Shown one piece after another: positions 18,744 to 29,913 of a DNA stretch of 64,000 nucleotides. A model generated the notes under the pieces. It was given only the letters and a program-made list of their open reading frames with translations, did no database searches and had not been told where the DNA came from. Numbering within the stretch: the first letter of the stretch is position 1; every line of letters begins with the position of its first letter. The translations under genes and the position numbers were made by a program. The stretch lies in contig NC_018247.1 in the NCBI RefSeq assembly GCF_000227135.1, positions 401,055 to 465,054 of the forward strand, in the 5' to 3' direction. The stretch is from Leishmania donovani (lineage: Eukaryota; Euglenozoa; Kinetoplastea; Trypanosomatida; Trypanosomatidae).

Positions 18744-21668
18744 ATGCGACCCTCCACGAGCATGGACACTCCCTTTAACTGCGACAGCACCGGCGTGCGG
18801 ATGTCATCTGTAACCTCCACCATTACCGCCCGTGCGAGCCGATCACGGCAGCCGACACTTCCCTGGTTAGACCCCAGCGTTGTGCTGGAGGTGCACTCCT
18901 CCTCAGAGACTCTGCTATCGACTCGCAGGAGCGCTTTCCAGTGTTCTCCGTCCTACGCCTCTGTTGCAGAGTCGCTAGAGACACCGCTCGTTATGACGGC
19001 CACCACTGCAGTGCTGAGTGCCACAATTAACGAGGAGTGTGACGACCTGGAGCTCAGCACGACCGCCTACGGCGAGGTCATCCGAGCCGATAAGCTGCGC
19101 ACTAATCTGCGCCGCGGCGGCGAGTACCGTTTTTCATGCTGTGCATTTTGGCACCGTCAGGGCAGCAACAGCAGCAGCGGCGGCGGGGCGGTTGACCATC
19201 GCATCCACGCGGCGCCACATCCTTCACGGCTCTCCAGCGCACCGCAACAGCGACCTAAGCAGCAAACAGCGAGTACTGCGTCACCGACAGCGGCAACTAC
19301 ATTGTTGCTCGGGGAAGTCGAAGCTGCCGCGGCAGTCGCTGAGTGTCACGCCTCCGGCTGGAGCGTGTCACCGCCGGAACCGAGGACGGAAGATGTGCTC
19401 ACCATCCCATGCCCGCCACCTCTCGGAGGCAAGCGCACCAGCATGAAAGGCGGCGACGTTGAGCTGGCCTCCCAGCAGTTTTCGAGGCAGCTGCTCGATC
19501 TGCCATCTTTCCGCCCAACGCAAATTGCCCTTTCCTTCTCCATAGCTGCGGCAGAACGAGAACGGGTGTTTCCAGCCCCTCCAGCGGCTGCACCCCCGAG
19601 CGACCCCTGCAGCCCCGGGTCGCTTGCACTAAAACACAGCTCTCAACGCTTTACCAACCCCTTACATCTTCAGCAGAAGCCGCAGCGACTGCTGCAGCAC
19701 AACAGCGCCAGCTCCTTGGAGGGCTGTGACGTTGCGGCAGTCGCTCCCGCCTCTAGCGCTGCGACCCTCGCAAGCGGCATGGGCACGCGCGCCGTCGCCA
19801 GCGAGTTGCAACCGCTGACGCCGCGACCCGATCCGGGGCCGCCTGGCTCAGCAGGGCAGCGCCTTTCCAGCGCTGCCTCTATAGGTCGCCGCTGCTTGCC
19901 ACTCCTCTCGCCTCCCCTAGAACCGTTTCCACCTTCGTCGTGCACGTGCGCCACCAATACGCACGCTCCGTCGACATCGAGCCCAATGTTGTCATCCTCG
20001 CAGCCGGCGGAGGTGCACGACGCCGTCGCCATCTCCTCTGCACGCAGCACGTGTGTCAGTGGAAGGCGCAACAGTGGCCTAAATGTCACCGGCGCTTTCA
20101 CCACAAGCTTGTCCCCGGTTCTCGGGCTGGCGGTCCCTGGCGCCGTGGAGGGGGTGTCGCCTCCACCACAGCCGCTAACGCAAGGCCTCCTCTCACCGAC
20201 ACTGCGCGCACTCCCGAAAGGGTGGCGATCGCCGCCACCGGTGAGCGACCTTCACAACCCAGCGAGCAGCGCCGCTGGCAACTCTTCGCAGGGTGTGAAT
20301 TCAAGCGTGACAGCAACGCTCTTCGGTGTAGGGGTGACAGCCAGGCCCGCATCGGCGGCATCGGCGGGTTGTGCTGGCCCGGCTCTGGCTCCTATTGGTG
20401 AACCAGCCACGGACGCTCAGCGCGAGAACACCTCTGCACGGCCTCTAGAGGCCAATGTGTGTGCGCTGTTCAGTGGTAGTGCGTATGCCGATGTACGCGC
20501 ATCGGCCGAGCTTCACGTGCTCCGTGCCCTTCCAGTTGCGCGAACATCTGTCGACCAGGCGGCCGTCAAGGCCGCCGTCGTCGCTGCGTCGACGCCGGCG
20601 GTGCCTTCACCGGGAACCCACGAGCGACGATGTAAGGAGGCCCCGGGGTGCTCGAAAGAAGCCGCAGATGCCGCTCTGCCAACATCCGTGGTGCCAAAAG
20701 GCGGTGTCAAGGCAGTGGCAGCAACGTTGGGTGCGGGCTTCTCGGTGTGCTCGGCCTCCCTGTACAATCTGTCGGCACGGCTAGCACCCATTTCCCTCAA
20801 GCCGCAGCAGCCGTTCTGCAGCAACACCAAGTCAAGCAGCGGTACCACCGGCGACGAGCGCGACGGAGCTGCTTGCCGAATCAGCGATGTTGCTGGCACC
20901 GCTAAGGTCGCATTCGGCGGCTTATCAAGCCCGCTGATGGTCGCCGGTGTGCCGCCAAAGGTGGCAGCGACCGTCAGCCGGTCACCTCAGCAGCCGTTCC
21001 GCTCCTCTCTTGAGTGGGAAAGGCAAGCCAGGGAAGCCGGCAAGAGCACTGCGATGGCGCCGAAATCCGAGGTCGCCGCAGCGCCGGGCCACCAAAGCGA
21101 CGATGATGCGGTGGTCATCGAGGAGGCCGTCGTGCCGGCTGCGGGCATCAGCCCAACGCCGTCCCCGACGTCCTTGCCAGTGACGACGCCGCTGCAGGGC
21201 TCGCAGAGGGCGGTGTTTCGGTTCTACAGCGTGCTCCAAAGGGGCGAGGATCGCAGATGCGGTTCCCATCTGCTCTCTGCCCACTCATCAATGGGCTCCT
21301 CCGCAGAGACGGGGGAGAGGTGGACAGCTGTGCCGAAGGAGGAAGAAGCGGCGGTGGATGGGGGTCCTTGTGGTCAGGGCAGGGCTCAAGGAACTGAGTC
21401 ACACGTCTCCGCAACGCTGCCGCCGCAGTCGGCGGGTGCGACGGCGACCAGTAGCGTGTCCAGTAAAGCGGAGAGGCTCAAGGCGGCTCACAAGAGCCGT
21501 TCCCGCCAGCGTGGAAACCGCGAGGAGTCGGTGGCTGGATTTCTAAGGGAAAGCAGTGCCGCCAGCATGCTAGCGAGTAACAGTAGCCGCGGGGAGCTGT
21601 GGAGAGGCCTGCAGCTGCCGCGCTCCTCCACGCTAGGCAACATCTCTTTCACAAACACCGCAGGCTAG
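18744..21668 (+). CDS. Large Ser/Pro/Ala-rich unknown protein, 974 aa
   Basis: Long GC3-rich frame; the first ATG after the predicted splice acceptor is 18744. An N-terminal part of ~140 residues has more ordered composition (LPWLDPSVVLEVHSS; GEVIRADKLRTNLRRGGEYR; FSCCAFWHRQ) and might be a small beta domain. The remaining ~830 residues are almost entirely Ser, Ala, Pro, Gly and Thr with no repeats or membrane helices. The C-terminal ~100 residues regain charge (KAERLKAAHKSRSRQRGNRE) and end in NISFTNTAG. No family recognised. Such proteins are frequent in Leishmania as scaffolds, cytoskeletal or regulatory factors, but nothing here chooses between these. Confidence 0.75.
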   Translation: MRPSTSMDTPFNCDSTGVRMSSVTSTITARASRSRQPTLPWLDPSVVLEVHSSSETLLSTRRSAFQCSPSYASVAESLETPLVMTATTAVLSATINEECDDLELSTTAYGEVIRADKLRTNLRRGGEYRFSCCAFWHRQGSNSSSGGGAVDHRIHAAPHPSRLSSAPQQRPKQQTASTASPTAATTLLLGEVEAAAAVAECHASGWSVSPPEPRTEDVLTIPCPPPLGGKRTSMKGGDVELASQQFSRQLLDLPSFRPTQIALSFSIAAAERERVFPAPPAAAPPSDPCSPGSLALKHSSQRFTNPLHLQQKPQRLLQHNSASSLEGCDVAAVAPASSAATLASGMGTRAVASELQPLTPRPDPGPPGSAGQRLSSAASIGRRCLPLLSPPLEPFPPSSCTCATNTHAPSTSSPMLSSSQPAEVHDAVAISSARSTCVSGRRNSGLNVTGAFTTSLSPVLGLAVPGAVEGVSPPPQPLTQGLLSPTLRALPKGWRSPPPVSDLHNPASSAAGNSSQGVNSSVTATLFGVGVTARPASAASAGCAGPALAPIGEPATDAQRENTSARPLEANVCALFSGSAYADVRASAELHVLRALPVARTSVDQAAVKAAVVAASTPAVPSPGTHERRCKEAPGCSKEAADAALPTSVVPKGGVKAVAATLGAGFSVCSASLYNLSARLAPISLKPQQPFCSNTKSSSGTTGDERDGAACRISDVAGTAKVAFGGLSSPLMVAGVPPKVAATVSRSPQQPFRSSLEWERQAREAGKSTAMAPKSEVAAAPGHQSDDDAVVIEEAVVPAAGISPTPSPTSLPVTTPLQGSQRAVFRFYSVLQRGEDRRCGSHLLSAHSSMGSSAETGERWTAVPKEEEAAVDGGPCGQGRAQGTESHVSATLPPQSAGATATSSVSSKAERLKAAHKSRSRQRGNREESVAGFLRESSAASMLASNSSRGELWRGLQLPRSSTLGNISFTNTAG

Positions 21669-21689
21669 AGGTCGCACTCCATCACCTCC

Positions 21690-22582
21690 CTGATGCGCCG
21701 CCCCGGCCGCGAGGCCAGAATGCGTCACATGAGCAGTGGCATGTGCTTCGGAGCGTGCATACCTTTGGTCGACTCTTTCCGCTCATTTCTCGAGGACCAC
21801 CAGTCATCCTTCTATCTAGGCAACACCACCAACGATCGAAGCGCCTCTTCAGGAACGCATTCAGCCTCCCCGAACTGTTCCGGCATATGCATGAGGCGCG
21901 AGCGCGGCAAGCTCGGAAGCAGCACTCGGGGCCACAGTCAGCGGAAGCGCGAAAGCCGTGGCGTCGACTGGGCAGTCGCGAGCGCAGCTTCGCATCAGCT
22001 CAGTGTAATCCGCGGCCACGGTACCCCCGCTGGAGAGAGCTCGGAGCAACCGTAGCAGCTCGTCGCATCAGACACTGTCCTCGTGCATTTTAATCTTGTG
22101 ATTTGCCTTTGAGAACGCAGCGTCTCCCGGGCCAGCCGGGACGGCAAGACGTCAGCGGAGCAATGTCGCCACTAAGGCGCACGGCTTTGGGCGGACGCGA
22201 GGCTGGCCCTCGCTGCCGACGAGTACAAGCGCAGTCACGTCGCCGCTCTCCAGCGAGGCGACGCTGTACCTCGATGACTCTGCGGAGAGGCGCAAGTCAC
22301 GAAAAAGTGCGTGTTGCGGCTCCAGCGATGCATCGCCGTTGCGGATCTGGGTGCTATCCCCTCTCTGACAGAAAGGCTTTCTGGCAAGATGTGCCGCAGC
22401 AGTTATTCCGCGCTAAGTCGCCCCAGCGGCAAGGCAATCTCTGTCGCCCCGGCGCCGCGGCAAAGCAGCGCACCGTGGTCATTCTGCGGCTCGACGGCTC
22501 TCTGCTTCCGCTGAGCTCGGTCAGCGAGCCATAGAAACGTCACCAGCAGCAGCAGCAGGAACACCGATCCAGCCAGCTTCAT
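21690..22582 (-). pseudogene. Possible minus-strand gene relic with signal-anchor start
   Basis: On the minus strand an ATG at 22582-22580 opens a 59-codon frame. It begins with a textbook signal-anchor: MKLAGS, then a run of Leu/Val/Phe, then the charged stretch DRAQRKQR. It stops at 22405-22403. A second frame, shifted and open from about 22408 down to 22152, reads as normal GC3-rich protein (e.g. LFRDLRLSAESSRYSVASLE and SGDVTALVLVGSEG). A third frame from 22067 to 21861 again looks protein-like (ELLRLLRALSSGGTVAADY). The three pieces in order suggest one decayed gene for a membrane or Golgi-type protein, opposite to all neighbours. I recognise no family. Alternatively, GC-rich UTR could mimic this by chance; plus-strand frames here are Arg-rich and less protein-like. 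Confidence 0.42.
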
Positions 22583-25500
22583 CGGCGCAGCACGAATCCT
22601 TCCGGCAGCTCAAGCAGCTGTCCGTAGCGCCCTTGATCGCGGTGAGCAGTCGGTGCGTAGTGGAATGGGGATGCTGAGAGAGAGGGGAGGAGCCGTCGCT
22701 TGAAGCGCTGTATGCGCACGGCAGCGTACGCCCTCTTCTCCATAAAAACCTCGTGTGTGTGTGTGTGTGCTGATCGCAGCACGGACAGACACACAGAGAG
22801 AATGGATGCCGTCCGTGCAACGTGCATTATGTGGGTGTACGTTCAGGGAGTGTCCGTCTGTCTCCATCTTGTGGATATCTTACTTGTTCGCTGCCCGTTA
22901 CTCGTTAGTGGATGTGGCACATCGTAGCCCAATCCATGTATTGCTCTCCTCTTCGTTTTTTTCTGTTTTTCCATTCTCTAAAGTGTTCCCTTCGCAGATT
23001 TTTACGATGCTGAGCACCGCCTTTAGCGGCCAGCGAGCGTGTTTATCGTCCATACATGTCTGCGCGCATGCATGTGAGTATGAATGGATGGATGTGGCTG
23101 AGGAAGGTTTCTCTTTTTTTTCTGCGGTGGGGAAGGGGTGGGTACAGCAAGGCTGCCAGATGTACTGTGGCGGCGGCTGTGGCCAGGGTAAGATTGTCAC
23201 TGGTTCACTTTTTTGTTGCTGGGCTAGGGTTTCTTATTGGATGTATATATTTATTTGAGACACACACATGCATACGCACCCGTATGCATGTGTGTGTGTG
23301 TGTATGTGTGTGTGTTGTGATGTGATGTTCAGCTCTTCCCATATGCTCTACGTTCTTTCTTCGCCCCACTCCGCCGCCCTTTTCCTCTCTTTTTGTATGC
23401 GTCATAGGAGCGCATTGGACTTTGTGATTTTGTGTGCTTTTCTGCCTTTCCTTTTACTTTTCGTTGCTACCGCTGCTCCCGCTGCTGCTAGTGCTGGTGG
23501 TAGTGATCGGGTGTTCATGCTGCTGCCCTCTCTGTACCCCATCACACCCACCCACCCCCATGCACACACAGGTAACACCCGCACATACGTATACAAACTC
23601 TCTCCTTTTCCATACGAGGACATGCAATCTTTCGACCGCTTCTGTTTTTCTTTTTCTTTCCTGTTGCCAGTCGGGGGAGAGGGGGGGCGTGAGCGGCGAT
23701 GGCGCTCCTATGAAGTATGGTGAAAGGATCACGCGCACACCCACACTCGCTTCCCCTCCGCCGCTGCCTTTTCCCTTTCTCGCACGAGCCGCCACCCACG
23801 CCAAACCCCTCGCTGACACAGAGCGCACACTGTGCGTGCACAAACACAGGCACACACACAATTTGTTCAGCATGGGCAGTTGTGGTAGTTTTTCTGCTCT
23901 TTTATTGTTGTTTTCCTTTGTGTGTGACGCTTCTCCGTTGCGGATGCGAAGGCGCACATCGATGGAATAGATCCAAGGACTTGATGGGGAACGACAAGAA
24001 CTAGAGCAAACAAAAAAGTGGAACTGAAGGAGCTCCGTAGTTGATCCGTGTCCTGAGCAGTGGCAATGGGGGTTCCCAGCAACCAACTGCTTGCACCCTC
24101 CACCATGGAGCTCATTGCTGCTCTCTCTCTCGTTGTGTTGTGATGCACTGCCAAGCAGGCAGTCTTTTGGCGTTTGTTCGATGGAGAGCACCCAATGTTT
24201 GGATTCGCTGCTGCTATGGCCCTTGCTGCCTTCGGGGTTGTTTTTCGTTGAGAAGTCCGTCCCCCATCTTTTTTGTTTCTGCCGCCTCTCAGACTCCCTC
24301 CACCCACTCGCCAACCCATCTCGCGCTATCACTTCGCTGAGCGACATGTATGTGGGCTCACTCTCTTGTCCATGTATATGTGTGTGTTTGTGCTCTGTCC
24401 CCGTCATTCCGCCTCGCACTCTTCTTTCTGTCTTGCACGATTCAGTGTCTCTGCCCGCTTGTTTGCTCTGTGGGTATGTGCGTGTGATGTCTTGGTCGTA
24501 TGGCCACCATCGCAGACGTCGTCGTGTTGCTAGCGCATCACCCTTTTCTGCTTTCTTTTTCGGTCCCCATGCACGCGAGCACACGGAGGCGCACGCTAAG
24601 CTCTCTCACCGCTTCTCCTTCCACCGCCCTCCTCCACATCTGCCCCTTCATCTCTTCATGTTTCGTTGGGCTCCCACATGGAAATCAAGGGACAGGAGCC
24701 CCCAAGGGAAGCACCACTAGAGGCGTGGTAATGATGGTGGTGGTCGGGAAAGAAAAGGGGGGGGGCGCAACGCTTCATGAAGTGAGGGAAGGAGGGGGCG
24801 GTCGAACTGCGCACGCACGGCTGCCTTCGTTCCTCCCCCTCCCCCTTCACTTCCTCTTACAACAATATATATATATAGCACGTGCTTCGTTTCGTGGTGA
24901 AAAGGTTGTGAACGCCAAAAAAAAGACCAACCAGCCAACAAATGCTTTGCTTTCTTTTTGTGAGTGTGTGTGCGTGTGTTCGTTTCCGTGCGTGTGCGTT
25001 TTTTTTCGTGTGTATATGCTTGACAGCACCTCTCCGTCTTGTTTGCGTGGAGCGTCTCCCTGCTCCTCCTCTTCCTCCTATCTTCATCTATTTCTGTCTC
25101 ACCATCTATCATCCGCCACCCATCCGCCCCCTTTTTATTGTTGTTATTCCCCTTCGCTGCCTGGCCCGCTTGTGGTCTTTTTTGTTTGTCTGTTGTGTTT
25201 TCCGTTGTGTTTTGCTTTGTCTACTTGTGACGGTCACTTCCCGTTGCCCTCCTACGCGCGGCCCCTTGTCTCCCTCCCTCTTTCCACCTCACTCGTCTTC
25301 CGGCGGCAAAGCCGTGGGGAGGGGGGAGGGCGCGCATGCACGACATGGCACAGCAGCAACAAGAAACAGAAAAATCCGACACATGCAAGGAGGAAGGTGT
25401 GCCTTGGACCCTTAATTCCGACGACTGGCACTCTCCCTTCTTTCTTCTGCCCCTCCTCCTCCTCTGTGTCCTAAGCCGGCGGGTGAGTGTGCTCCGACTC

Positions 25501-25619
25501 CTGCAGGAAGATTTGGATACGCACAAGCCCCTCATGGCCACATTCCATTGACCCTCACCCACCCACCCACCTCACTCCGCTTCGATCCCTCTCTCACGAC
25601 ATAGGAACTATGCTGGACA
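22583..25619. other. Intergenic region, no gene seen
   Basis: Mostly pyrimidine-rich + strand with TG repeats (22753-22769, about 23290-23312). Long ORFs such as 24500-25474 (+) and 23454-24584 (-) have compositions set by T/C and TG runs (Phe/Leu/Ser/Cys or Glu/Arg/Lys), with no motifs. Confidence 0.6.
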
Positions 25620-26163
25620 GAAGTGTAGTCTGCATGCGGCTGTGGTCTTAATGGTGCCGGGAGGGCCCCACTTCCGTTGAGTTCCGATGGGGCTGGTTAC
25701 GGATGGTTCAATCATCATGGAACTGCGGGAGGGTGTGCGGGTGTCGGAGGAGTGCATCCGTCGCCTCGAGGCGGCTTTCAGCCTATTCATGGACAGCCGC
25801 CCGCGCCCGCTGCCGGGAGACGAAGCGGGTGGGGCAGTGGGACGAGTGGCGGCGGGTCTGGGAGGATATAGATGACGCCGTCTCTGAGGAGCTCCATCGC
25901 GGACCGACACACCCACGGAGGAGGATCCGCGGCCGCTCTTCCGTCTCCCCTCCTCCGTGCTCGGCCTGTGGAATGCACGCAAGGCGTCGCCGCAGGGCGG
26001 AAACAGCGTGTGCCGGCTCATTCTGCTAGTGGCATCGACGGCCGAGCGGATGGATGCAGCGCAGGCGGCGGCGCAAGCAATCACGGCGCCTTCGGCTGCG
26101 AACGGCCCTGAGCCCCAATCCGTCGATAGTGTACTTGTGGGGCAGCGGCCAAACCGTGCATGA
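25620..26163 (+). pseudogene. Frameshifted gene relic
   Basis: A GC-rich island in otherwise pyrimidine-rich DNA. Protein-like sequence moves between frames in order. First comes the frame with SLHAAVVLMVPGGPHF, then an in-frame TGA at 25678, then MGLVTDGSIIMELREGVRVS and CIRRLEAAFSLFMD. The next frame has VGQWDEWRRVWEDIDDAVSE. The third has LGLWNARKASPQGGNSVCR and LILLVASTAERMDAAQAAAQ, ending at TGA 26161-26163. At least two frameshifts and one stop are needed, so it is either a decayed gene or a poorly sequenced one. The hydrophobic/charged spacing suggests a helical globular protein of ~170 residues. I do not recognise it. Confidence 0.5.
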
Positions 26164-28902
26164 CCAGGCTCTTACGTCCACATCGCTTGTGCGTCGTGCG
26201 TGGCGACGGAACTGCATACCTGGCTCAGTGGCGACAAGAGGCCATGCGGGAGGCAGGGGGGTGAAAGCCCACAGTCATGCCCCTCTTCTCCCCTCCCGAA
26301 CGAGAGGCTTTTTTGGCGCGGTGCTCGTGCTCAGCGCACCGCGTGTAGCGAGAAGTGATCTTCCCCTTCCCTCCCTCATCACCACTTAAATGCCGAATCG
26401 TGCTTGACTCTTATCTTCTCATCGCTCTCACCAGTTCGGCTCGACTTCATCTCAGCGCAGCTTGTGCAGGCACGGTTCTTTTCCCTCATTTCTCTCTTGA
26501 GCTCCGTCAGAGGCGACACACAGTTGCCGAGGCTCTCCCTCCCCTCTCTTGCTTGTCTACGCTTTCACTCCTGATGTAGCTCAATGCGTGCTCACCGATG
26601 CGCGGGGTGGGTAGGAGTGTTTGTATGCGCTGGTGGTACTGGTCAGACGAGTGATGTGGACGGAGGAGGGAAGGGGCAGGGGGAGGCGATGTCTCTTTAA
26701 CGCTCTGCCTCTCTCCCCAACTCTAAATTTTCCGTATGAATCGGTTTGGGTCGGCGCACTTATGGTTTCATACGTAAGGCATGCATGTGTATGTATGTGT
26801 GCACTGGTGTCGCTGGTACTGTAATTTTTTTTTTTGCTTTGCTTGCTGTGGTGTCTCCGTCAAGCTTCTCTTCCTTCGCTTGGCCTGCTCGTATTCTCTT
26901 GCCGCTCGGTTTGCCTGTCTGGCTGCCTTTTTCAGGCGCTGTGCTGAACGCGTGTGCGCGCGCTTGAGGAAATAACACAAAAAAGAGAAAAGAAATGCCT
27001 GCTGAAAGGAGGGTAGGTGTCTTCCCGGGTGACGAAAGGCGAACGCCGTCGTCTGGTTATTCTGGTAGTGGTGGTGATTCGCCCTCGTGTGACAAGGCCC
27101 CAGAAAGCCGAAGACGATGGACTTTCCATGCGCGCGAGTTCGATGGCGGATGACACTCAGCTCTCGTCATGTCACTTCTGCATCGCTTTCCTTGTTTTTT
27201 TTTTCGCTTCTTCGTCGCCTTGCTCTCTCCGTTTTGTGCGCATCATCATAACACGAAAAAAAAAACTTGCTAAAACTCGCGCACGCGCCCGTTGCGGATT
27301 CTCAGTTCGTTTCGTTTTCGCCTCCCACATCTCCGCTTGCTCCCGCTCGTTTTTGTTTCCTCCTCTTGCTCCTCCTCCGCCTGTTTGCGCCCGCCCCACA
27401 CAAACACACGCACACAACACTACGATCACCACCACCAGCACCGCCCTTCACGCTGGACCTCGCCGCGCATCAGCACTACACAAGGGGCTTATTCGAGAAA
27501 CAAAAGGAGCTGCTGCTGAAGAGGAGGGCAGCAAAATTACACTGAGAACGGGGAAAAGGACATCCACACACGCACACGCACACGCACGCACCGCTGTATG
27601 CGCACGGGTAGCAGAAGGAGATATTTACGCACAGACCGAGCAAGCGCTGATTGTTCCTGGTTCCCGGCTCTTTTTTTTTTTCGCAGCCGTGGCATCTTCG
27701 GCGACGTAGGGTTTCGTGTGTGTTTGTGTGATCACTTCTTTTGTATTGCTGGGTGCCTCATCATCGCACCATCTCACTGGCTCACCCTCCCTCTCTCGGT
27801 AGCTTAACCTCTGTTGGTGCCCTCCGCCCCCTTTACTACTTCGCTCGTTAAGAAACGTCTCGCCTTTCCTTTCTCGTCTTCCCCCTGCCCTTTCGCTGTC
27901 GCCGTCTCCGCCGGATTCCAGAGGTCGCTGCATTGTGTTTTCCCTCGAGAACACATTTCTGCTTTGCGCACCGAAGGGCGCACGTCACCGACTGCGGCTC
28001 AAAGGCAATCTGAGAGCGCAGGGCAACTGTGGTGAAACTGGAAGAGCTTTTCCCGAGCATGATTCCGCTCCTTCGCATGTACGGCTGACGTTGGCGCCAC
28101 CACTTACAGAAAACAGCGCGTACGAAACGAGCAGGGAGTCGAACTGCAACGGAAAAAAAAAGAAAAAGGAGCGGTGCTACCCTGCCGCTGTGTGTGTGCG
28201 CGCGCGCGTGACAATAGGTGCTATCTGGTGTTGGTGGCCGTGCGGTTTTCCTCCTCTTTGGTCGTTTGTGTTCGCGATCGTTGACGCCTCTACTCGCTGC
28301 CCTGCCCCTACCAACATCACCACCCTTCTCTTTCTCCCCTCATTCAACTTTGTATATCCTGTGATATTTGGTTTCGTCGTGGCTTGGCAGGTCGTTGGCG
28401 CAGTGCACGGTCCGCCCTTCGGTCTCCCTCGGTTCTGTAAGCTGCGCATCCTCCCGCTGCCTCTTCCTTGTTCCATCTTTTCACCTCCGCTTGTTTGTTT
28501 TTCGGGTTGTTTCGTGTGTCTCCCTCCCCCCGTCCTCATCTCGGTTCGATCCTTTCAGCTCGGTCTTTTCTTTCTCACCGCTGTTCCGCTCTCTCTCGTG
28601 CCATTATCATCCTGCCTTTGTGGGCGGGTGGCGAGAAAAGGGGTTGTTGCCTCGTGGAGCTGCAGGCGCCCGCCGTCACCAGAGTCCCCAGGGCGACGCC
28701 ACCCATCACTCCCCCAACCACCACGCTTCGTCATCGCTTCCGTGTGTAGGCGTGAGCTGGGAGGGTGTGTCTGTGGACTCGCTCGTGCTGGTTTCCGCCT
28801 AGCCTGTGCTTCTAGTTTGCCCTCCACATGCACACACACTGACGTCATCGCCCGCCTTTTCCTAGTGTGTCTTCGAGCTCTCTTCCTTATTAGTGTGTGT
28901 CA
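26164..28902. other. Intergenic region, no gene seen
   Basis: Pyrimidine-rich with A and T runs. The 323-codon plus-strand ORF at 27935-28906 is mostly Phe/Leu/Ser/Pro from CT tracts and lacks domain features. Its end overlaps the next gene's start. Confidence 0.6.
28840..28893 (+). promoter_or_regulatory. Predicted spliced-leader acceptor
   Basis: Tract CTCTCTTCCTTATTAG gives an AG at 28892-28893, only about 9 bases before ATG 28903. Earlier AGs at 28864 and 28876 are alternatives. Confidence 0.35.
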
Positions 28903-29913
28903 ATGAACACCTCTGAGGCAGCTCTCCTGGAACCGCTCGTCGCTGCTCGTCGAACCGGCGGAGTCGGAGGCAGCGACGCCCCTGTATCCGGCGTTGATGG
29001 CAACGGTGATTCACAGCAACACATAGGCTACTCCACAAAAAACTTGTCGAAGTCCAATGCCCATCCGCTGCCTAGATTGCAGCCACCCACCAACGGCGAG
29101 TGGCGTGGGATGCCATCATCGCTGTATACGAACCTGCACCCCTGCAGCGGTGGCCGACCCATGATCAGTGAGCAAAGGACGCCTCTAATGAGCGTCAACG
29201 ATTTGTACAACGCACCCCCGCACATGATTGGGGGGTTTAACGGCAGCGGCAACGGCGGCCCGCCGATAATGAGGCCGCCCTTGCCGCCGCCGGCGTTCAA
29301 CAGCTCTGCCAGCTCTAGGCCGGCTCCACCGTCCATGCACAGCTGTGGGCCGCAGCCTCCGGTGAGCCTCAAAAAATCTCTTCGGACGAACGGGCCTGTA
29401 AAGCAGATCGCCATATGTGGCAGCTCAGAGCCCGGAAACACGCGCCTTCCGTCCTCGCAACTCCTACAGAGTCAGCGTGTCATGTCCGTGGCGCGTGGCC
29501 CACAGCCAAGCTCAGTAGAGCCGACACGATTGGCGAACGGCAAGAAGATCAAGACAGATAAACAGCGGCCGCAGGTTGCAGAGGCGAAGCCAGAGCACTA
29601 CGCTTTCACCGGTCCGACGAAGAGCGCCATGAAGATACGCAAGGCGCAGCTCCAGCAGCAGAGGCGCGGCGCCAACTTGGGGAAGGAAATCAAGACAACC
29701 GTAGGCAACGACAACTCGTGGATGAAGGGGCTGACCTACTCGACCTGGGTAGACTCACCGAAAGGACCGTTGCACAAACTCGACCACGAGGGCCCATATA
29801 AGCGTCGGCCAAAGACCAAGAACAATTCTAACAAGAATAGGGGACGCAAGACTCGTAGCAACATGGGCAAGACGAGCTTGCTTCTTGAGGCACTTCGCAA
29901 CCTGTTCCGATGA
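28903..29913 (+). CDS. Disordered basic protein with W-VDSP signature (member A), 336 aa
   Basis: The first ATG is 28903; the GTG two codons upstream is ignored. The N-terminal two thirds are Pro/Gly/Ser/Asn-rich, with a proline stretch (PPIMRPPLPPPAFNSS). The C-terminal third is very basic and more conserved-looking: FTGPTKSAMKIRKAQLQQQR, then a tryptophan at 273 leading to VDSP at 283-286, and a lysine/asparagine-rich tail that ends in a short amphipathic helix (SLLLEALRNLFR). The W-to-VDSP element recurs in the next three large proteins of the window. The basic C-terminus could bind RNA; that is inference. No family recognised. Confidence 0.75.
   Translation: MNTSEAALLEPLVAARRTGGVGGSDAPVSGVDGNGDSQQHIGYSTKNLSKSNAHPLPRLQPPTNGEWRGMPSSLYTNLHPCSGGRPMISEQRTPLMSVNDLYNAPPHMIGGFNGSGNGGPPIMRPPLPPPAFNSSASSRPAPPSMHSCGPQPPVSLKKSLRTNGPVKQIAICGSSEPGNTRLPSSQLLQSQRVMSVARGPQPSSVEPTRLANGKKIKTDKQRPQVAEAKPEHYAFTGPTKSAMKIRKAQLQQQRRGANLGKEIKTTVGNDNSWMKGLTYSTWVDSPKGPLHKLDHEGPYKRRPKTKNNSNKNRGRKTRSNMGKTSLLLEALRNLFR

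Noticed and set aside
22103..22534. 143-codon plus-strand ORF
   Set aside because: Arg-rich shadow; minus-strand frames at the same place are more protein-like.
23454..24584. 376-codon minus-strand ORF
   Set aside because: Composition follows the complement of CT/TG-rich UTR; no domain, opposite to the transcription unit.
24500..25474. 324-codon plus-strand ORF
   Set aside because: Phe/Leu/Ser/Cys-rich translation of pyrimidine tracts, with a TATA run and G runs inside; no family feature.
27935..28906. 323-codon plus-strand ORF
   Set aside because: Mostly CT-tract translation, overlaps the real start at 28903 in another frame.
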